This document shows, piece by piece, positions 17,826-26,889 of a DNA stretch of 53,765 nucleotides; position 1 is the stretch's first letter, and each line of letters begins with the position of its first letter. The notes beneath the pieces are model-generated. The model was not told the DNA's origin, ran no database searches, and saw only the letters and a program-made list of their open reading frames with translations. This DNA is from an uncultured Alphaproteobacteria bacterium (GTDB lineage Bacteria; Pseudomonadota; Alphaproteobacteria; Parvibaculales; Parvibaculaceae). Location of the stretch: NCBI GenBank assembly GCA_903889655.1, contig CAISYL010000208.1, positions 1-53,765 of the forward strand, in the 5' to 3' direction. Position numbers and translations under genes: made by a program.

Positions 17826-18608
17826 ATGATCCTGAAGGGCAAGACCGTCATCATCACCGGCATCGGACCCGGCATGGGGCGCAAGATGGCGGCGGAGGCC
17901 GCGAAGGAGGGCGCCAACGTCGTCATGGTTTCCCGCTCCGACTATGTGATGAAGGACGTCGTCACGGAAATCGAGGCGGCCGGGGGCACATGCATCGCGA
18001 TCCAGGCCGACGTCTCGAAGCCCGAAGATTGCCAGCGCGTCGCGGCTGAGGCCGTCGCGAAATTCGGCCGCATCGACGGGCTGGTCAACTCCGCCTACTA
18101 CCACCCGCCGATGATCCCGATCCTTGAAAACGATTCCGAGGACATCCGCCAGGCTTACGAAGTGATCGTCATCGGTGCGCTCAACATGGTCCGCGCCGTG
18201 CTGCCGAGCATGAAGGACGCGGGCGGCGGCTCGATCGTCAACATCGGCACCATGGCGGGCCGCAAACCCATGACCGGCGAAGGCGGCTATGCAGCGGCGA
18301 AGATGGCGCTCGCCGCCGTCACGCGCCAGCTCGCCCACGAACTCGGGCAGTACAACATCCGCGTCAACATCACCCTGATGGGCTGGCTGATGGGCCAGGC
18401 TGTCGATTTCTATTACCAATGGAAAGCGACCTCGACCGGCCGGACCAAGGAAGAGGTGGTCGCGGAAGCGATTTCGCATGTGCCGCTCGGCCGCATTCCG
18501 CCCGATGGCGACTGCGGCAAGGCGGCGCTGATGCTGCTTTCCGACTACGCGAGCGAAATCACCGGCGCGTCGATCGACGTGAACGGTGGCGAATACATGT
18601 CGGCCTGA
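17826..18608 (+). CDS. Short-chain dehydrogenase/reductase (SDR)
   Basis: 260 residues with the classical SDR cofactor motif TGIGPGMG near the N-terminus, the NSAYYHPP region after the fourth strand, and the active-site Tyr-x3-Lys in GGYAAAKMAL. The catalytic serine position thirteen residues before the tyrosine is threonine (NIGTMAG), a mild departure. The C-terminus ASIDVNGGEYMSA is typical. It oxidises or reduces an alcohol/ketone with NAD(P). It is third in the operon with DUF1214 and sulfotransferase genes; GGGGAG lies upstream of the ATG. The substrate is unknown. Confidence 0.85.
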   Translation: MILKGKTVIITGIGPGMGRKMAAEAAKEGANVVMVSRSDYVMKDVVTEIEAAGGTCIAIQADVSKPEDCQRVAAEAVAKFGRIDGLVNSAYYHPPMIPILENDSEDIRQAYEVIVIGALNMVRAVLPSMKDAGGGSIVNIGTMAGRKPMTGEGGYAAAKMALAAVTRQLAHELGQYNIRVNITLMGWLMGQAVDFYYQWKATSTGRTKEEVVAEAISHVPLGRIPPDGDCGKAALMLLSDYASEITGASIDVNGGEYMSA

Positions 18609-18628
18609 AAAACACGAGGGAGATCATC

Positions 18629-19120
18629 ATGGCGCTGCGTCTGGAAGACATGGAGCTCTGCAAGCAGCTCAAATACCGCTACTGCAAGGCGATCGACACC
18701 TGCAACATGCCGCTTCTGAAGAGCCTGCTCACGGAGGACGCGGCGGTCGATTACAATGGCGGCATCTACCGCTTCAAGGAAGAAGGCCGCGACAATGTGC
18801 TGGCCGCCATCGAGCGCTCCTTCTCGCCGCAGCTCGTCTCGTCGCATACGGTGCATCACCCGATCATCACCGTGCATGACGACGATACGGCCGACGGCGA
18901 GTGGACGCTGACCGACTGGACCATGAGCCTCGACTACGGAAACATGGTCGTCGAGGGCACGGCCTTCTACGTCGACAAATACGTCAAGCAGAACGGCAAA
19001 TGGCTGATCCGCCGCGCCAGCTACACGCGTCTCTATGAACGCGTCTATCAGGCGCAGGACGCGAACCTGACGGCGCATTTCCTCGGCGGACGGCGGACCG
19101 ATCCGGATGTGGCGGCATAG
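18629..19120 (+). CDS. NTF2-like (SnoaL-type) protein
   Basis: 163 residues with the cone-shaped NTF2 fold pattern: an N-terminal helix pair (ELCKQLKYRYCKAIDTCNMPLLKSLLTEDAAVDYNGG), then strands ending in GEWTLTDWTMSLDYGNMVVEGTAFYVDKYVKQNGKWLIRRASYTRLYE, given here only in outline. The family includes ketosteroid isomerases, dehydratases and polyketide cyclases. The ATG at 18629 follows GAGGGAG and the gene is 20 bases downstream of the SDR. It ends directly against the allophanate hydrolase stop codon on the other strand. Confidence 0.8.
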   Translation: MALRLEDMELCKQLKYRYCKAIDTCNMPLLKSLLTEDAAVDYNGGIYRFKEEGRDNVLAAIERSFSPQLVSSHTVHHPIITVHDDDTADGEWTLTDWTMSLDYGNMVVEGTAFYVDKYVKQNGKWLIRRASYTRLYERVYQAQDANLTAHFLGGRRTDPDVAA

Positions 19121-20914
19121 CTACCCCGCCTTCACCTTGTCGCGGTCGAGGTAACGGCGCCAGCCGCCATATGATGTGATGTCCTCGGCGCCTGCGAGGC
19201 CGGCGGCTTCGCAGAGAAAGCCCTTCACCTTGCGGCCATTGGCAAGATCGACCGTGCCGATGACGAGGGGCTGCGGCACCCCGGCGAGGAAACTTCCGAC
19301 CTGCGCGCGCGGCAACCGCCAGACTTCGAGCTCGATCGCGGCGCCCTTGTCGGACTTGACGAGCCCCGGACGGAAGGGCGGCCCGCCCGCCAGCGCGTAG
19401 AACTGATAACAGGCCGCCGTCTTGGTCCGCTCGACGAACATGCCCCCGCGCGAGGTCAGCTCGGGGTTGAGCGGCAAGCCGGTCATATGCGCGCCGACGA
19501 CTGCGATTTCGAGAAAGCCTTCATCGGCTTCCGCTTCACCGAGAGACGGCGCACCCGGTGCAAGATCGAGCGCCGCGTGAAAGTGCGCGCCGATTTCGAT
19601 GAGCCGTGCTTCGGAAAAGGCGGGCGCCGCAAGCGTGATGCCGAAGGGAAGCCCCGTCTTGCCGATGCCCGCGGGAATCGCAAGACCGGCCATGTCGAGC
19701 AGGTTCATGAAATTCGTGTAGGTGCCGAGACGCGAATTGAGCTTGATGGGCTCCGCCTCGATCTCGCTGACTTTGTAGGTGGTCGGCGCCGTCGGAACGA
19801 CGACGATGTCGAGACCGGAAAAAAGCGTCAGCACCTTGCGCTGCAGCGCCTGCAGCTTGTGCATCGCCTCGAAGACCTCGACCGCATTGCGCGTGCGCCC
19901 GCCGAGAATGATCTTCGCGACCGTCGGATCGCACTCGGCTTCATGCGCCTCGATGAAGGCGCCGACGGCCGCCGTGCGCTCCGCGACCCACGGACCTTCG
20001 TAGAGAAGCGCCGCCGCGTCGCGGAAAGGTGAGAAGTCGATGCGCCGCGCACGGCCGCCGATCTGTTCGAGCCTCTCGACCGCCTCGTTGAAAAGCCGTT
20101 CGGATTCTCCATCGCCGAAGAAGGAAAGATCGCCCGGCTTCGGCACGGCGAAGGTGAAGGCGCCGCCCGGCACCACGGGCGCATCCGGAAGCCGCGCCCG
20201 CGCATAGGGATCCTCGGCATCGAAGACCGCCGCCTGCCTGAAAATCTCCGCCGTCTCCTCCGCCGTCAGCGCGAAGATCGACACGCAATCGAGCGAGCGG
20301 CAGGCCGGCACGACCCCGCGCGCCGAGAGAAGCCCGCGCGAAGGCTTCAGGCCGGCGATATTGTTGAACGCCGCCGGTACGCGTCCGGACCCCGCCGTAT
20401 CCGTACCGAGCGAGAAGCTGACGAGCCCAGCCGCCACGGCTACCGCCGAGCCGGAACTCGACCCACCGGAGATGTAGTCCGCATTGAAGACCGAACGCGG
20501 CGCGCCATGCGGCGAGCGCGTGCCGACGAGACCCGTCGCGAACTGATCGAGATTGGTCTTGCCGATCAGGACCGCGCCCGCGTCGAGCAACCGCTGCACG
20601 ACAGGCGCATTGTCCTTCGGCTGATAGGCAAAGGCTGGACAGGCGGCGCTCGTCGGGAAACCGGCGCAGTCGATATTGTCCTTCACCGCAAAGGGCACAC
20701 CGAAGAGCGGCAGCTTCGCGCGCTCGGCGACCGGCATCGCATCGAGTGCGCGAGCCCGCGCGAGAACCGCCTCGGCCGGCGCCTTTGTGACCCAGACTGC
20801 CGGATCGCCATAGGCATCGGTGCGCTTCAGCGCCTCCATCGCAACATCCTCCGCGCGCACGCCGCGCGCATAGGCAGCCTTCAGCGAAGGAAGGGAAAAA
20901 CAGAAGCCTTTCAT
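19121..20914 (-). CDS. atzF: Allophanate hydrolase
   Basis: 597 residues. The amidase-signature domain (~1-440) has the catalytic Lys78 (AVKDNID), cis-Ser152 (SGGSSSGSAV) and nucleophile Ser176 (GTDTAGSGRVP). The C-terminal ~150 residues form the extra domain that distinguishes allophanate hydrolase from plain amidases (AVVGAHMTGLPLNPELTSRGG onward). It hydrolyses allophanate to ammonia and CO2-level products in the cytoplasm. Its ATG overlaps the carboxylase stop (ATGA), so the two are coupled. In this locus it is the last step of guanidine breakdown. Convergent with the NTF2-like gene, with no gap. Confidence 0.93.
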   Translation of the reverse strand: MKGFCFSLPSLKAAYARGVRAEDVAMEALKRTDAYGDPAVWVTKAPAEAVLARARALDAMPVAERAKLPLFGVPFAVKDNIDCAGFPTSAACPAFAYQPKDNAPVVQRLLDAGAVLIGKTNLDQFATGLVGTRSPHGAPRSVFNADYISGGSSSGSAVAVAAGLVSFSLGTDTAGSGRVPAAFNNIAGLKPSRGLLSARGVVPACRSLDCVSIFALTAEETAEIFRQAAVFDAEDPYARARLPDAPVVPGGAFTFAVPKPGDLSFFGDGESERLFNEAVERLEQIGGRARRIDFSPFRDAAALLYEGPWVAERTAAVGAFIEAHEAECDPTVAKIILGGRTRNAVEVFEAMHKLQALQRKVLTLFSGLDIVVVPTAPTTYKVSEIEAEPIKLNSRLGTYTNFMNLLDMAGLAIPAGIGKTGLPFGITLAAPAFSEARLIEIGAHFHAALDLAPGAPSLGEAEADEGFLEIAVVGAHMTGLPLNPELTSRGGMFVERTKTAACYQFYALAGGPPFRPGLVKSDKGAAIELEVWRLPRAQVGSFLAGVPQPLVIGTVDLANGRKVKGFLCEAAGLAGAEDITSYGGWRRYLDRDKVKAG

Positions 20915-23900
20915 GCCGTCGCCTCCAGCGGCAGCAGCGTCACGAGCGCCTGCCCCGCCTGAACCATGGTTCCCGGTGCGCAATGCACCTCATGTACGCG
21001 GCCGCGCATCGGCGACCGCATTTCGATTTCCATCTTCATGGATTCGAGCGTGACGAGGGACTGATCCTGCGCGACCTCTTCGCCAGCCTCGACGCTGATC
21101 GACCAGACATTGCCCGGCACACTCGCCTCGACGAGCCGCGCGCCGGGCGGCAGATCGCCGATCGACTGCACTGGCGGCGCATCGGGCTCGGCCGCCTGCA
21201 TCGAGAGACCCTTTTCCTCCCAGCGCTGCCGCTCCTCTTCGAAGGCGCGGCGTTGCACGGTACGGAAATCCCCGATCTCGCCCGCATTGGCATCGAGGAA
21301 GGCCAGATAATCGCTGAGGCGGAAACTCGAATTCTCGACTTCGACTTCATAACGCCCATGCGGAAAAGCGGCGCGGATGTCGAGCAATTCATCCGCCGAA
21401 ACCGGAAAGAAGCGGATACGGTCGAAGAAGCGCAGCAGCCAGGGCGAACCCGCCTCGAAATTCTTTGTCTGCCGCCATGTATTCCACATCTGCAGCGTGC
21501 GGCCGAAAAGCTGGTAGCCCCCCGGCCCTTCCATGCCATAGACGCACATATAGGCGCCGCCGATGCCGACCGCGTTTTCCGGCGTCCAGGTGCGCGCCGG
21601 ATTGTACTTCGTCGTGACGAGCCGGTGGCGCGGATCGAGCGGCGTTGCGACCGGCGCGCCGAGATAGACGTCGCCGAGACCCAGCACCATGTAGTCCGCA
21701 TCGAAGATGATCCGCCGCACCTCGTCGATGCTGTCGAGGCCGTTGATGCGGCGAATGAACTCGATATTGGACGGGCACCACGGCGCATCCGGATTGACCA
21801 GCGTCTGATACTTGCGCACCGCCTCCTGCGCCGCTGCGTCGTCCCACGACAGCGGCAGACGCACGATGCGGCTCGGAACTTCTATATCCTTCGTCGCCGG
21901 CAATTGCCGTTCGACTTCTTCCACCGTCCTGAGCAGCCGCTTCAGCGGCAGGCGATCGGGATCGAAATGGATCTGCAGCGAGCGAATGCCCGGCGTCATC
22001 TCGATAATGCCGGCTACGCGCTTCGAAATCAGCGCCGTCATCATCGCATGGGCACGGAAGCGCAGCGCGAAGTCGAGCACCATTGGCCCATATTCGATGA
22101 GCAGATAGTCGTCGCCCGCGCGGCGATAGGTGACGGCGACGTCGAGATCGTCGATACGACCGAGCACCGCGTCGCTCGGGATCGCGGGCGTCGGCACACG
22201 CGAGCCGTGATGCGGACGACGTAACGTCGAGAGCCAATGCTCCTCGCCCTTGCGCAGGGCTTCCGCCTCTTCGTCGCTCACGCGGCGGAAGCGCACCTTG
22301 TCGCCCGGCTTCAACTGTCCGATCTTCCAGAGATCGGCCTTCGCGATCGTTGCCGGACAAACGAAGCCGCCCAGGCTCGGCCCGTCGAGCCCGAGAATGA
22401 TCGGCATGTCGCCGGTAAAATCGATCGTGCCGACCGCATAGGCATTGTCGTGAATGTTCGAGGGATGCAGTCCCGCCTCGCCGCCATCCTTGCGCGCCCA
22501 TTTCGGCTTCGGTCCGATGAGACGAATGCCCGTGCGCGCCGAATTGTAGTGAACCTCATAGGTGGCGCTGAACAGCGTCTCGATGTCCTCGTCGGCGAAA
22601 TAATCAGGCGCGCCATGCGGCCCGTAAAGCGCCGCAAGTTCCCACTCATGCACCAGCGGCGGCCGGTTGAGTTCCGGCAGCGCCTCCTTATGCACCGGTT
22701 CCTTCGCGCCGGAGCGATTGACGCGCAGCACATCGCCCGTCTTGAGCGCCCCCGTCGCATGGCCGCCGAAACGGCCGAGCGTGAAGGTCGAACAGGAGCC
22801 TAGATATTCGGGCGCGTCGAAGCCGTTGCGGATCGCGAGATAAGCGCGTTGGCCCGCACCTTCGATGGCGCCGAGTTCGAGCGTCTGTCCGCGCTTCACC
22901 TCGAAGGGCTGCCAGTAGGGAACCGCCTCGCCGCTCACCGTGGCCGTCATCTTCGCGCCGCCGAGGACCACGAAAGCGTCGGTGCGGAAATGAAGCGTCG
23001 GCCCGGTCAGCGTCATTTCGAGCGCCGGCGTCCCCGGCGCATTGCCGACGAGACGGTTCGCAAGCTGGAAGGAAAGCGAATCCATCGGCCCCGACGGCGG
23101 CACGCCGACATTCCAGTAACCGACGCGGCCCGGATAATCCTGGATCGTCGATTGCGCGCCCGGCGTCACGACGTCGATGGTCGCGGGCTGGAAGGCGAAA
23201 TGGGCGAGCGAGGAGGTGCGCATCGCACCGTCGAGAAAAGTCCAGGCGCCGGCTAGCTGACGCAGATAATCGAGATTGGTTTCGATACCGTAGACCGCGC
23301 TCTGGTTGAGCGCCGACGCAAGCTTCGCCACCGCCTCGGCGCGGGTCGCACCCTTGACGATGATTTTCGCCAGCATCGGGTCGTAGAACGGCGTCACTTC
23401 CGTGCCGGTCGCGATCCATCCATCGACGCGCACGCCGTCGGGGAAACTCACCTGCGTCAGAAGGCCGGAGGATGGCTGGAAATTCCGTGCCGGATCTTCG
23501 GCGTAGAGGCGCACTTCGATCGCATGCCCCCGAGGTTCGCGACGGTAGCTCGCGAGAGGGCCGAGATCGCCGGCGGCCTGCGCCACCATCATCTCGACGA
23601 GATCTAGGCCGGTCACCTCCTCCGTCACCGGATGCTCGACCTGAAGCCGCGTATTGACTTCGAGGAAGTAGAACTTCTCCTCCGCCGCGTCGTAGATGAA
23701 TTCGACCGTGCCGGCGGATTCGTAAGAAACCGTTTCGCCGAGGCGAATGGCCGCTTCGTGCAGCGCCTGGCGTACGTCCTCGGCAAGATTGGGCGCCGGC
23801 GTCTCCTCGATCACCTTCTGGTTGCGGCGCTGTGCCGAGCAGTCGCGCTCGCCGAGCGCGATCACCTTGCCCTTGCCGTCGCCGAAAATCTGCACCTCGA

Positions 23901-24522
23901 TATGCCGCGCCTCGGCGACGAATTTCTCGAGGAACATGCCGCCATCCTTGAAATTCGCAAGGCTGAGGCGCTGCACCGTTTCGAAGAGACGCGGCAGTTC
24001 GGCGGCCGACCGGCAGAGCTGCAAGCCGATGCCGCCACCGCCCGCGGTGCTTTTGAGCATCACGGGATAGCCGATGCGTTCGCCGTGAGCGAGCGCGTCG
24101 TCGAGATCGGTGACGAGAGGTGAACCCGGCAGCAGCGGTACGCCGCTCTTCTCGGCGAGATCGCGGGCCGTATGCTTCAGCGCGAAGGCGAGCATGTGTT
24201 CCGGCCGTGGCCCGATAAAGGCGATGCCCCGATCGTTGAGCGCCTGTGCGAAGCCCGGATTCTCGCTGAGAAAACCGTAGCCCGGATGCACGGCCTCGGC
24301 GCCCGTCGAGATCGCGGCGGCGATGATCGCATCGGAATCGAGATAGCTCTGCGCGACCACCGCCGGCCCGACGCAGACCGCCTCGTCGGCGAGATCGACA
24401 TGCGGCGCGAAGCGGTCGGCCTCCGAATAGACGGCGACCGAGGCAATACCCATGCGCCGGAGCGTGCGAATGACGCGGCAGGCGATTTCGCCGCGATTCG
24501 CAACCAGGACTTTCTTGAACAT
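20911..24522 (-). CDS. Biotin-dependent urea/guanidine carboxylase (probably guanidine carboxylase)
   Basis: 1203 residues. Domains in order: biotin carboxylase (1 to ~450, with VLVANRGEIACRVIRT and the ATP-grasp region KSTAGGGGIG), carboxyltransferase AHS2/CT_A_B (~460-760), AHS1/CT_C_D (~800-1030), and a C-terminal biotinyl domain with the biotin lysine in ESMKMEIEM. GGGAGGAAACA precedes the ATG at 24522. By family it would be named urea carboxylase. The upstream guanidine-I riboswitch and the DUF1989 pair instead indicate guanidine as substrate, giving carboxyguanidine with ATP and bicarbonate. This follows published work on ykkC-linked carboxylases; substrate preference here is inference. 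Confidence 0.9.
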   Translation of the reverse strand: MFKKVLVANRGEIACRVIRTLRRMGIASVAVYSEADRFAPHVDLADEAVCVGPAVVAQSYLDSDAIIAAAISTGAEAVHPGYGFLSENPGFAQALNDRGIAFIGPRPEHMLAFALKHTARDLAEKSGVPLLPGSPLVTDLDDALAHGERIGYPVMLKSTAGGGGIGLQLCRSAAELPRLFETVQRLSLANFKDGGMFLEKFVAEARHIEVQIFGDGKGKVIALGERDCSAQRRNQKVIEETPAPNLAEDVRQALHEAAIRLGETVSYESAGTVEFIYDAAEEKFYFLEVNTRLQVEHPVTEEVTGLDLVEMMVAQAAGDLGPLASYRREPRGHAIEVRLYAEDPARNFQPSSGLLTQVSFPDGVRVDGWIATGTEVTPFYDPMLAKIIVKGATRAEAVAKLASALNQSAVYGIETNLDYLRQLAGAWTFLDGAMRTSSLAHFAFQPATIDVVTPGAQSTIQDYPGRVGYWNVGVPPSGPMDSLSFQLANRLVGNAPGTPALEMTLTGPTLHFRTDAFVVLGGAKMTATVSGEAVPYWQPFEVKRGQTLELGAIEGAGQRAYLAIRNGFDAPEYLGSCSTFTLGRFGGHATGALKTGDVLRVNRSGAKEPVHKEALPELNRPPLVHEWELAALYGPHGAPDYFADEDIETLFSATYEVHYNSARTGIRLIGPKPKWARKDGGEAGLHPSNIHDNAYAVGTIDFTGDMPIILGLDGPSLGGFVCPATIAKADLWKIGQLKPGDKVRFRRVSDEEAEALRKGEEHWLSTLRRPHHGSRVPTPAIPSDAVLGRIDDLDVAVTYRRAGDDYLLIEYGPMVLDFALRFRAHAMMTALISKRVAGIIEMTPGIRSLQIHFDPDRLPLKRLLRTVEEVERQLPATKDIEVPSRIVRLPLSWDDAAAQEAVRKYQTLVNPDAPWCPSNIEFIRRINGLDSIDEVRRIIFDADYMVLGLGDVYLGAPVATPLDPRHRLVTTKYNPARTWTPENAVGIGGAYMCVYGMEGPGGYQLFGRTLQMWNTWRQTKNFEAGSPWLLRFFDRIRFFPVSADELLDIRAAFPHGRYEVEVENSSFRLSDYLAFLDANAGEIGDFRTVQRRAFEEERQRWEEKGLSMQAAEPDAPPVQSIGDLPPGARLVEASVPGNVWSISVEAGEEVAQDQSLVTLESMKMEIEMRSPMRGRVHEVHCAPGTMVQAGQALVTLLPLEATA

Positions 24523-24539
24523 TGTTTCCTCCCGGAACG

Positions 24540-25166
24540 TCAGCCGTTCCAGATGAGCGTGCGAATGGGCGTGGGATTGAAGTCGTTGCAGGGATTGTTG
24601 ACCTGCGGGCAGTTCGAGATGACGCACAGCACGTCCATCTCCGCACGCAACTCGACATAGTCACCCGGCTTCGACACGCCATCGACGATGGCGAGCGTCC
24701 CGTCCGGCTCGATCGGCACGTTCATGAAGAAGTTGATATTGCTCACGAGATCGCGCTTGGTGAGCCCGTGCTTCGCGAGCTCCAACACGAAATTGTCGCG
24801 GCAGCTATGCATGTATTTCGTGTCGTGACCGAAGCGCACGGTATTGGCTTCTGCGCTGCAGGCGCCCGCCGACGTATCGTGTGCGCCGCAGGTATCCGCG
24901 ACGACGGTGAGCATCACATTGCCTTCGGTCGAGAGGAGCTTCGTACCCGTGGTGATGTAGGGCGCGCCCTGCGCGCGGATCGTGTCCTGCGCGCTATAGC
25001 GCTCCAGCGGGTCGGCCGCGTTGTAGAAGAGCGTGTCGACAGCCTGACAGCCTTCCAGATCGATGATGCGCAGAAGCTGCCCCTTCTTCACGATATGAGA
25101 CCAGGGCTTGTTGGCGGGAACGATGGCGTCGTAAGCGACGGCGTTGGGTTCGCGATTGATGCTCAT
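24540..25166 (-). CDS. DUF1989 protein, second subunit of a carboxyguanidine deiminase pair
   Basis: 208 residues, cytoplasmic. It shares with its upstream neighbour the RDNFVLELAKHGL and SNCPQVNNPCND motifs of the DUF1989 (urea carboxylase-associated) family. In characterised loci the two paralogues form a heteromeric deiminase (CgdAB) that turns carboxyguanidine into allophanate and ammonia. It sits five bases after its paralogue and 17 bases before the carboxylase, exactly between the enzymes whose intermediates it links. I do not assign which of the two is CgdA or CgdB. Confidence 0.85.
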   Translation of the reverse strand: MSINREPNAVAYDAIVPANKPWSHIVKKGQLLRIIDLEGCQAVDTLFYNAADPLERYSAQDTIRAQGAPYITTGTKLLSTEGNVMLTVVADTCGAHDTSAGACSAEANTVRFGHDTKYMHSCRDNFVLELAKHGLTKRDLVSNINFFMNVPIEPDGTLAIVDGVSKPGDYVELRAEMDVLCVISNCPQVNNPCNDFNPTPIRTLIWNG

Positions 25167-25171
25167 GGGCC

Positions 25172-25984
25172 TTACTCCGAGATCGCATCTGTGTTGTCGA
25201 AACCGCGGATCGCCTCTTCAGAGGCGGTGCGGCAGAAATCGTCGGCGGCGGGTGCCGGCGATTTCCAGAACACGAGTTCGATTGGTTCGGGCGCATAGGC
25301 GCCGGGCGCGAGCGGATGCGGGCAGTTGGACAGGAAGACGAGAATATCCATCTCGGCGCGGAGATCGACATAGTCGCCCGCGGCCGGCTGCCCGTTCTGC
25401 CAGACGAGCTTGCCGGCGGCATCGACACCGACGGGCGCAAAGAGCGTCAGGCATGGCGGAATATCGGCCTTGGAAAGTCCGTGCTTCGCCGCCAGCAGGA
25501 TGAAATTGTCCCGCGTGTTGCGAAGCGTCGGGTCGGCATATTTCTCGGCATTGGTAACGGCGGTCGAGCCGCCCGCGATCGCATCGTGCCGGCCGAACGT
25601 GTCGTCGGTGATGGAAGCGAGCACGCGGCCCATGTCGGAATAAAGAAGCTTGCCCTTGTGCAAGCTCGCGCTCCACTGAAGCTTGACCGTGTCGCCGGCA
25701 TTGAAGCGCTCGGTCGGATCGGCGGCACGATAGAGCAACACCGACACGCCCTGCGTCGACGAAGCGTTGACGATCCGGAGCGTGGTGCCGCGTTTGACGA
25801 GACCCGACCAGCCCCAGCCGGCGGGCAGCGTCTCGCGCTTCAGCACGAGATCGCCTGAGAGTGTCCCGGGATTGCCCTTCGCCTCGCTGAAATCGCGACG
25901 CCGCGCCTTGCTGCGCGCGAAGAGTTCCTTGTAGCGCGCGCGCTGGGCCGCATAGCGGTCCGGTGTCTGAGATGTATCGGCCAT
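25172..25984 (-). CDS. DUF1989 protein, first subunit of a carboxyguanidine deiminase pair
   Basis: 270 residues, longer than its paralogue by an N-terminal basic helix (RYAAQRARYKELFARSKARR). The DUF1989 core has RDNFILLAAKHGLSKADI and FLSNCPHPLAPG, matching positions in the neighbour. AGGAGA lies just before the ATG at 25984. Expected role: with the second DUF1989 protein, deimination of carboxyguanidine to allophanate. Older annotation would call it urea carboxylase-associated protein. It lies 104 bases downstream of the ABC ATPase gene on the same strand. Confidence 0.85.
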   Translation of the reverse strand: MADTSQTPDRYAAQRARYKELFARSKARRRDFSEAKGNPGTLSGDLVLKRETLPAGWGWSGLVKRGTTLRIVNASSTQGVSVLLYRAADPTERFNAGDTVKLQWSASLHKGKLLYSDMGRVLASITDDTFGRHDAIAGGSTAVTNAEKYADPTLRNTRDNFILLAAKHGLSKADIPPCLTLFAPVGVDAAGKLVWQNGQPAAGDYVDLRAEMDILVFLSNCPHPLAPGAYAPEPIELVFWKSPAPAADDFCRTASEEAIRGFDNTDAISE

Positions 25985-26088
25985 CTCGTTCTCCTGCTTC
26001 CGACGGCGTCCTCGACCGAGGTCGCCGAAAAGCCTGGCCGTCCAGGCACGAACTCAACTCCGCCGGGTCGTCCCGACGGATACGAAAC

Positions 26089-26880
26089 TCATCTGACGAT
26101 GGCGATCTTCGGCTTCTGCTCCACGGCTTCGGTGGAAGCCACCGGTTCCGGCGGCGGAATTTTCCGCATCACCGGCAGATCGAAGGTGATGGTCGCGCCA
26201 TAGGCTTCGAGTTCCTCCGGCCGGTTCTTGCGCCGGTCGAAGGCGATGACGCGCGTGCCGAGCTTGAAGGCTTCGGATAGATCATGCGTCACCATGAAGA
26301 TCGTCATGCCCGTCTCGCGCCAGAGCGTGAGAAGGATTTCATGGACCTCCGCGCGGATGCCTGGATCGAGCGCGCCGAAAGGCTCATCGAGCAGCAGAAG
26401 CTTCGGCCGCTTGACCAGCGCCTGCGCGATCGCCAGACGCTGCTGCATGCCGCCCGAAAGCTCGGCCGGATACTTGTTCTCCGCCGCTTCGAGCCCGACC
26501 GATTTCAGCATCGCCCGCGAGGCGTCGCGTGCCGCGCGCCGGCGCTTGCCGAAGAGATGGCCGAGAAAAGGGCTCTGCCCGAGTTCGATGCCGAGCATCA
26601 CGTTCTGTAGCGCCGTCAGATGCGGAAAGACCGAATATTTCTGGAAGACGACGCCGCGGTCGGGCGACGGCTCCGCCTGCAGCGCAACGCCGTCGACGAG
26701 GATGCGGCCCTGCGTCGGCGCTTCGTCGCCGAGCAGCATCCTCAGGAATGTCGACTTGCCGCAGCCCGAAGGCCCGACCAGCGAGATGAAGGATTGCGGC
26801 GCCGTCTCGAACGAGATGCGTTCGAGCACGGTCTGCCTGCCATAGGTCTTCCAGACATTTTCGACGGTGACGCGGGTCAT
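26089..26880 (-). CDS. ABC transporter ATP-binding protein (nitrate/sulfonate/taurine type)
   Basis: 263 residues with Walker A GPSGCGKST, the signature LSGGMQQR, Walker B LLLLDEPFGALD and the switch histidine in MVTHDLSEA. The C-terminal ~35 residues are an extension without recognised function. It energises uptake together with the adjacent permease (nine bases upstream) and the binding protein at 28142-29224. Given the riboswitch, the imported solute is probably guanidine or a compound releasing it. Confidence 0.92.
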   Translation of the reverse strand: MTRVTVENVWKTYGRQTVLERISFETAPQSFISLVGPSGCGKSTFLRMLLGDEAPTQGRILVDGVALQAEPSPDRGVVFQKYSVFPHLTALQNVMLGIELGQSPFLGHLFGKRRRAARDASRAMLKSVGLEAAENKYPAELSGGMQQRLAIAQALVKRPKLLLLDEPFGALDPGIRAEVHEILLTLWRETGMTIFMVTHDLSEAFKLGTRVIAFDRRKNRPEELEAYGATITFDLPVMRKIPPPEPVASTEAVEQKPKIAIVR

Positions 26881-26889
26881 GCCTTACTC

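Noticed and set aside
19121-24522. Urea carboxylase/allophanate hydrolase (urea amidolyase) pathway as the primary call
   Set aside because: The sequence families allow it, but the upstream guanidine-I riboswitch and the DUF1989 pair fit guanidine better. Urea use remains possible as a side activity.
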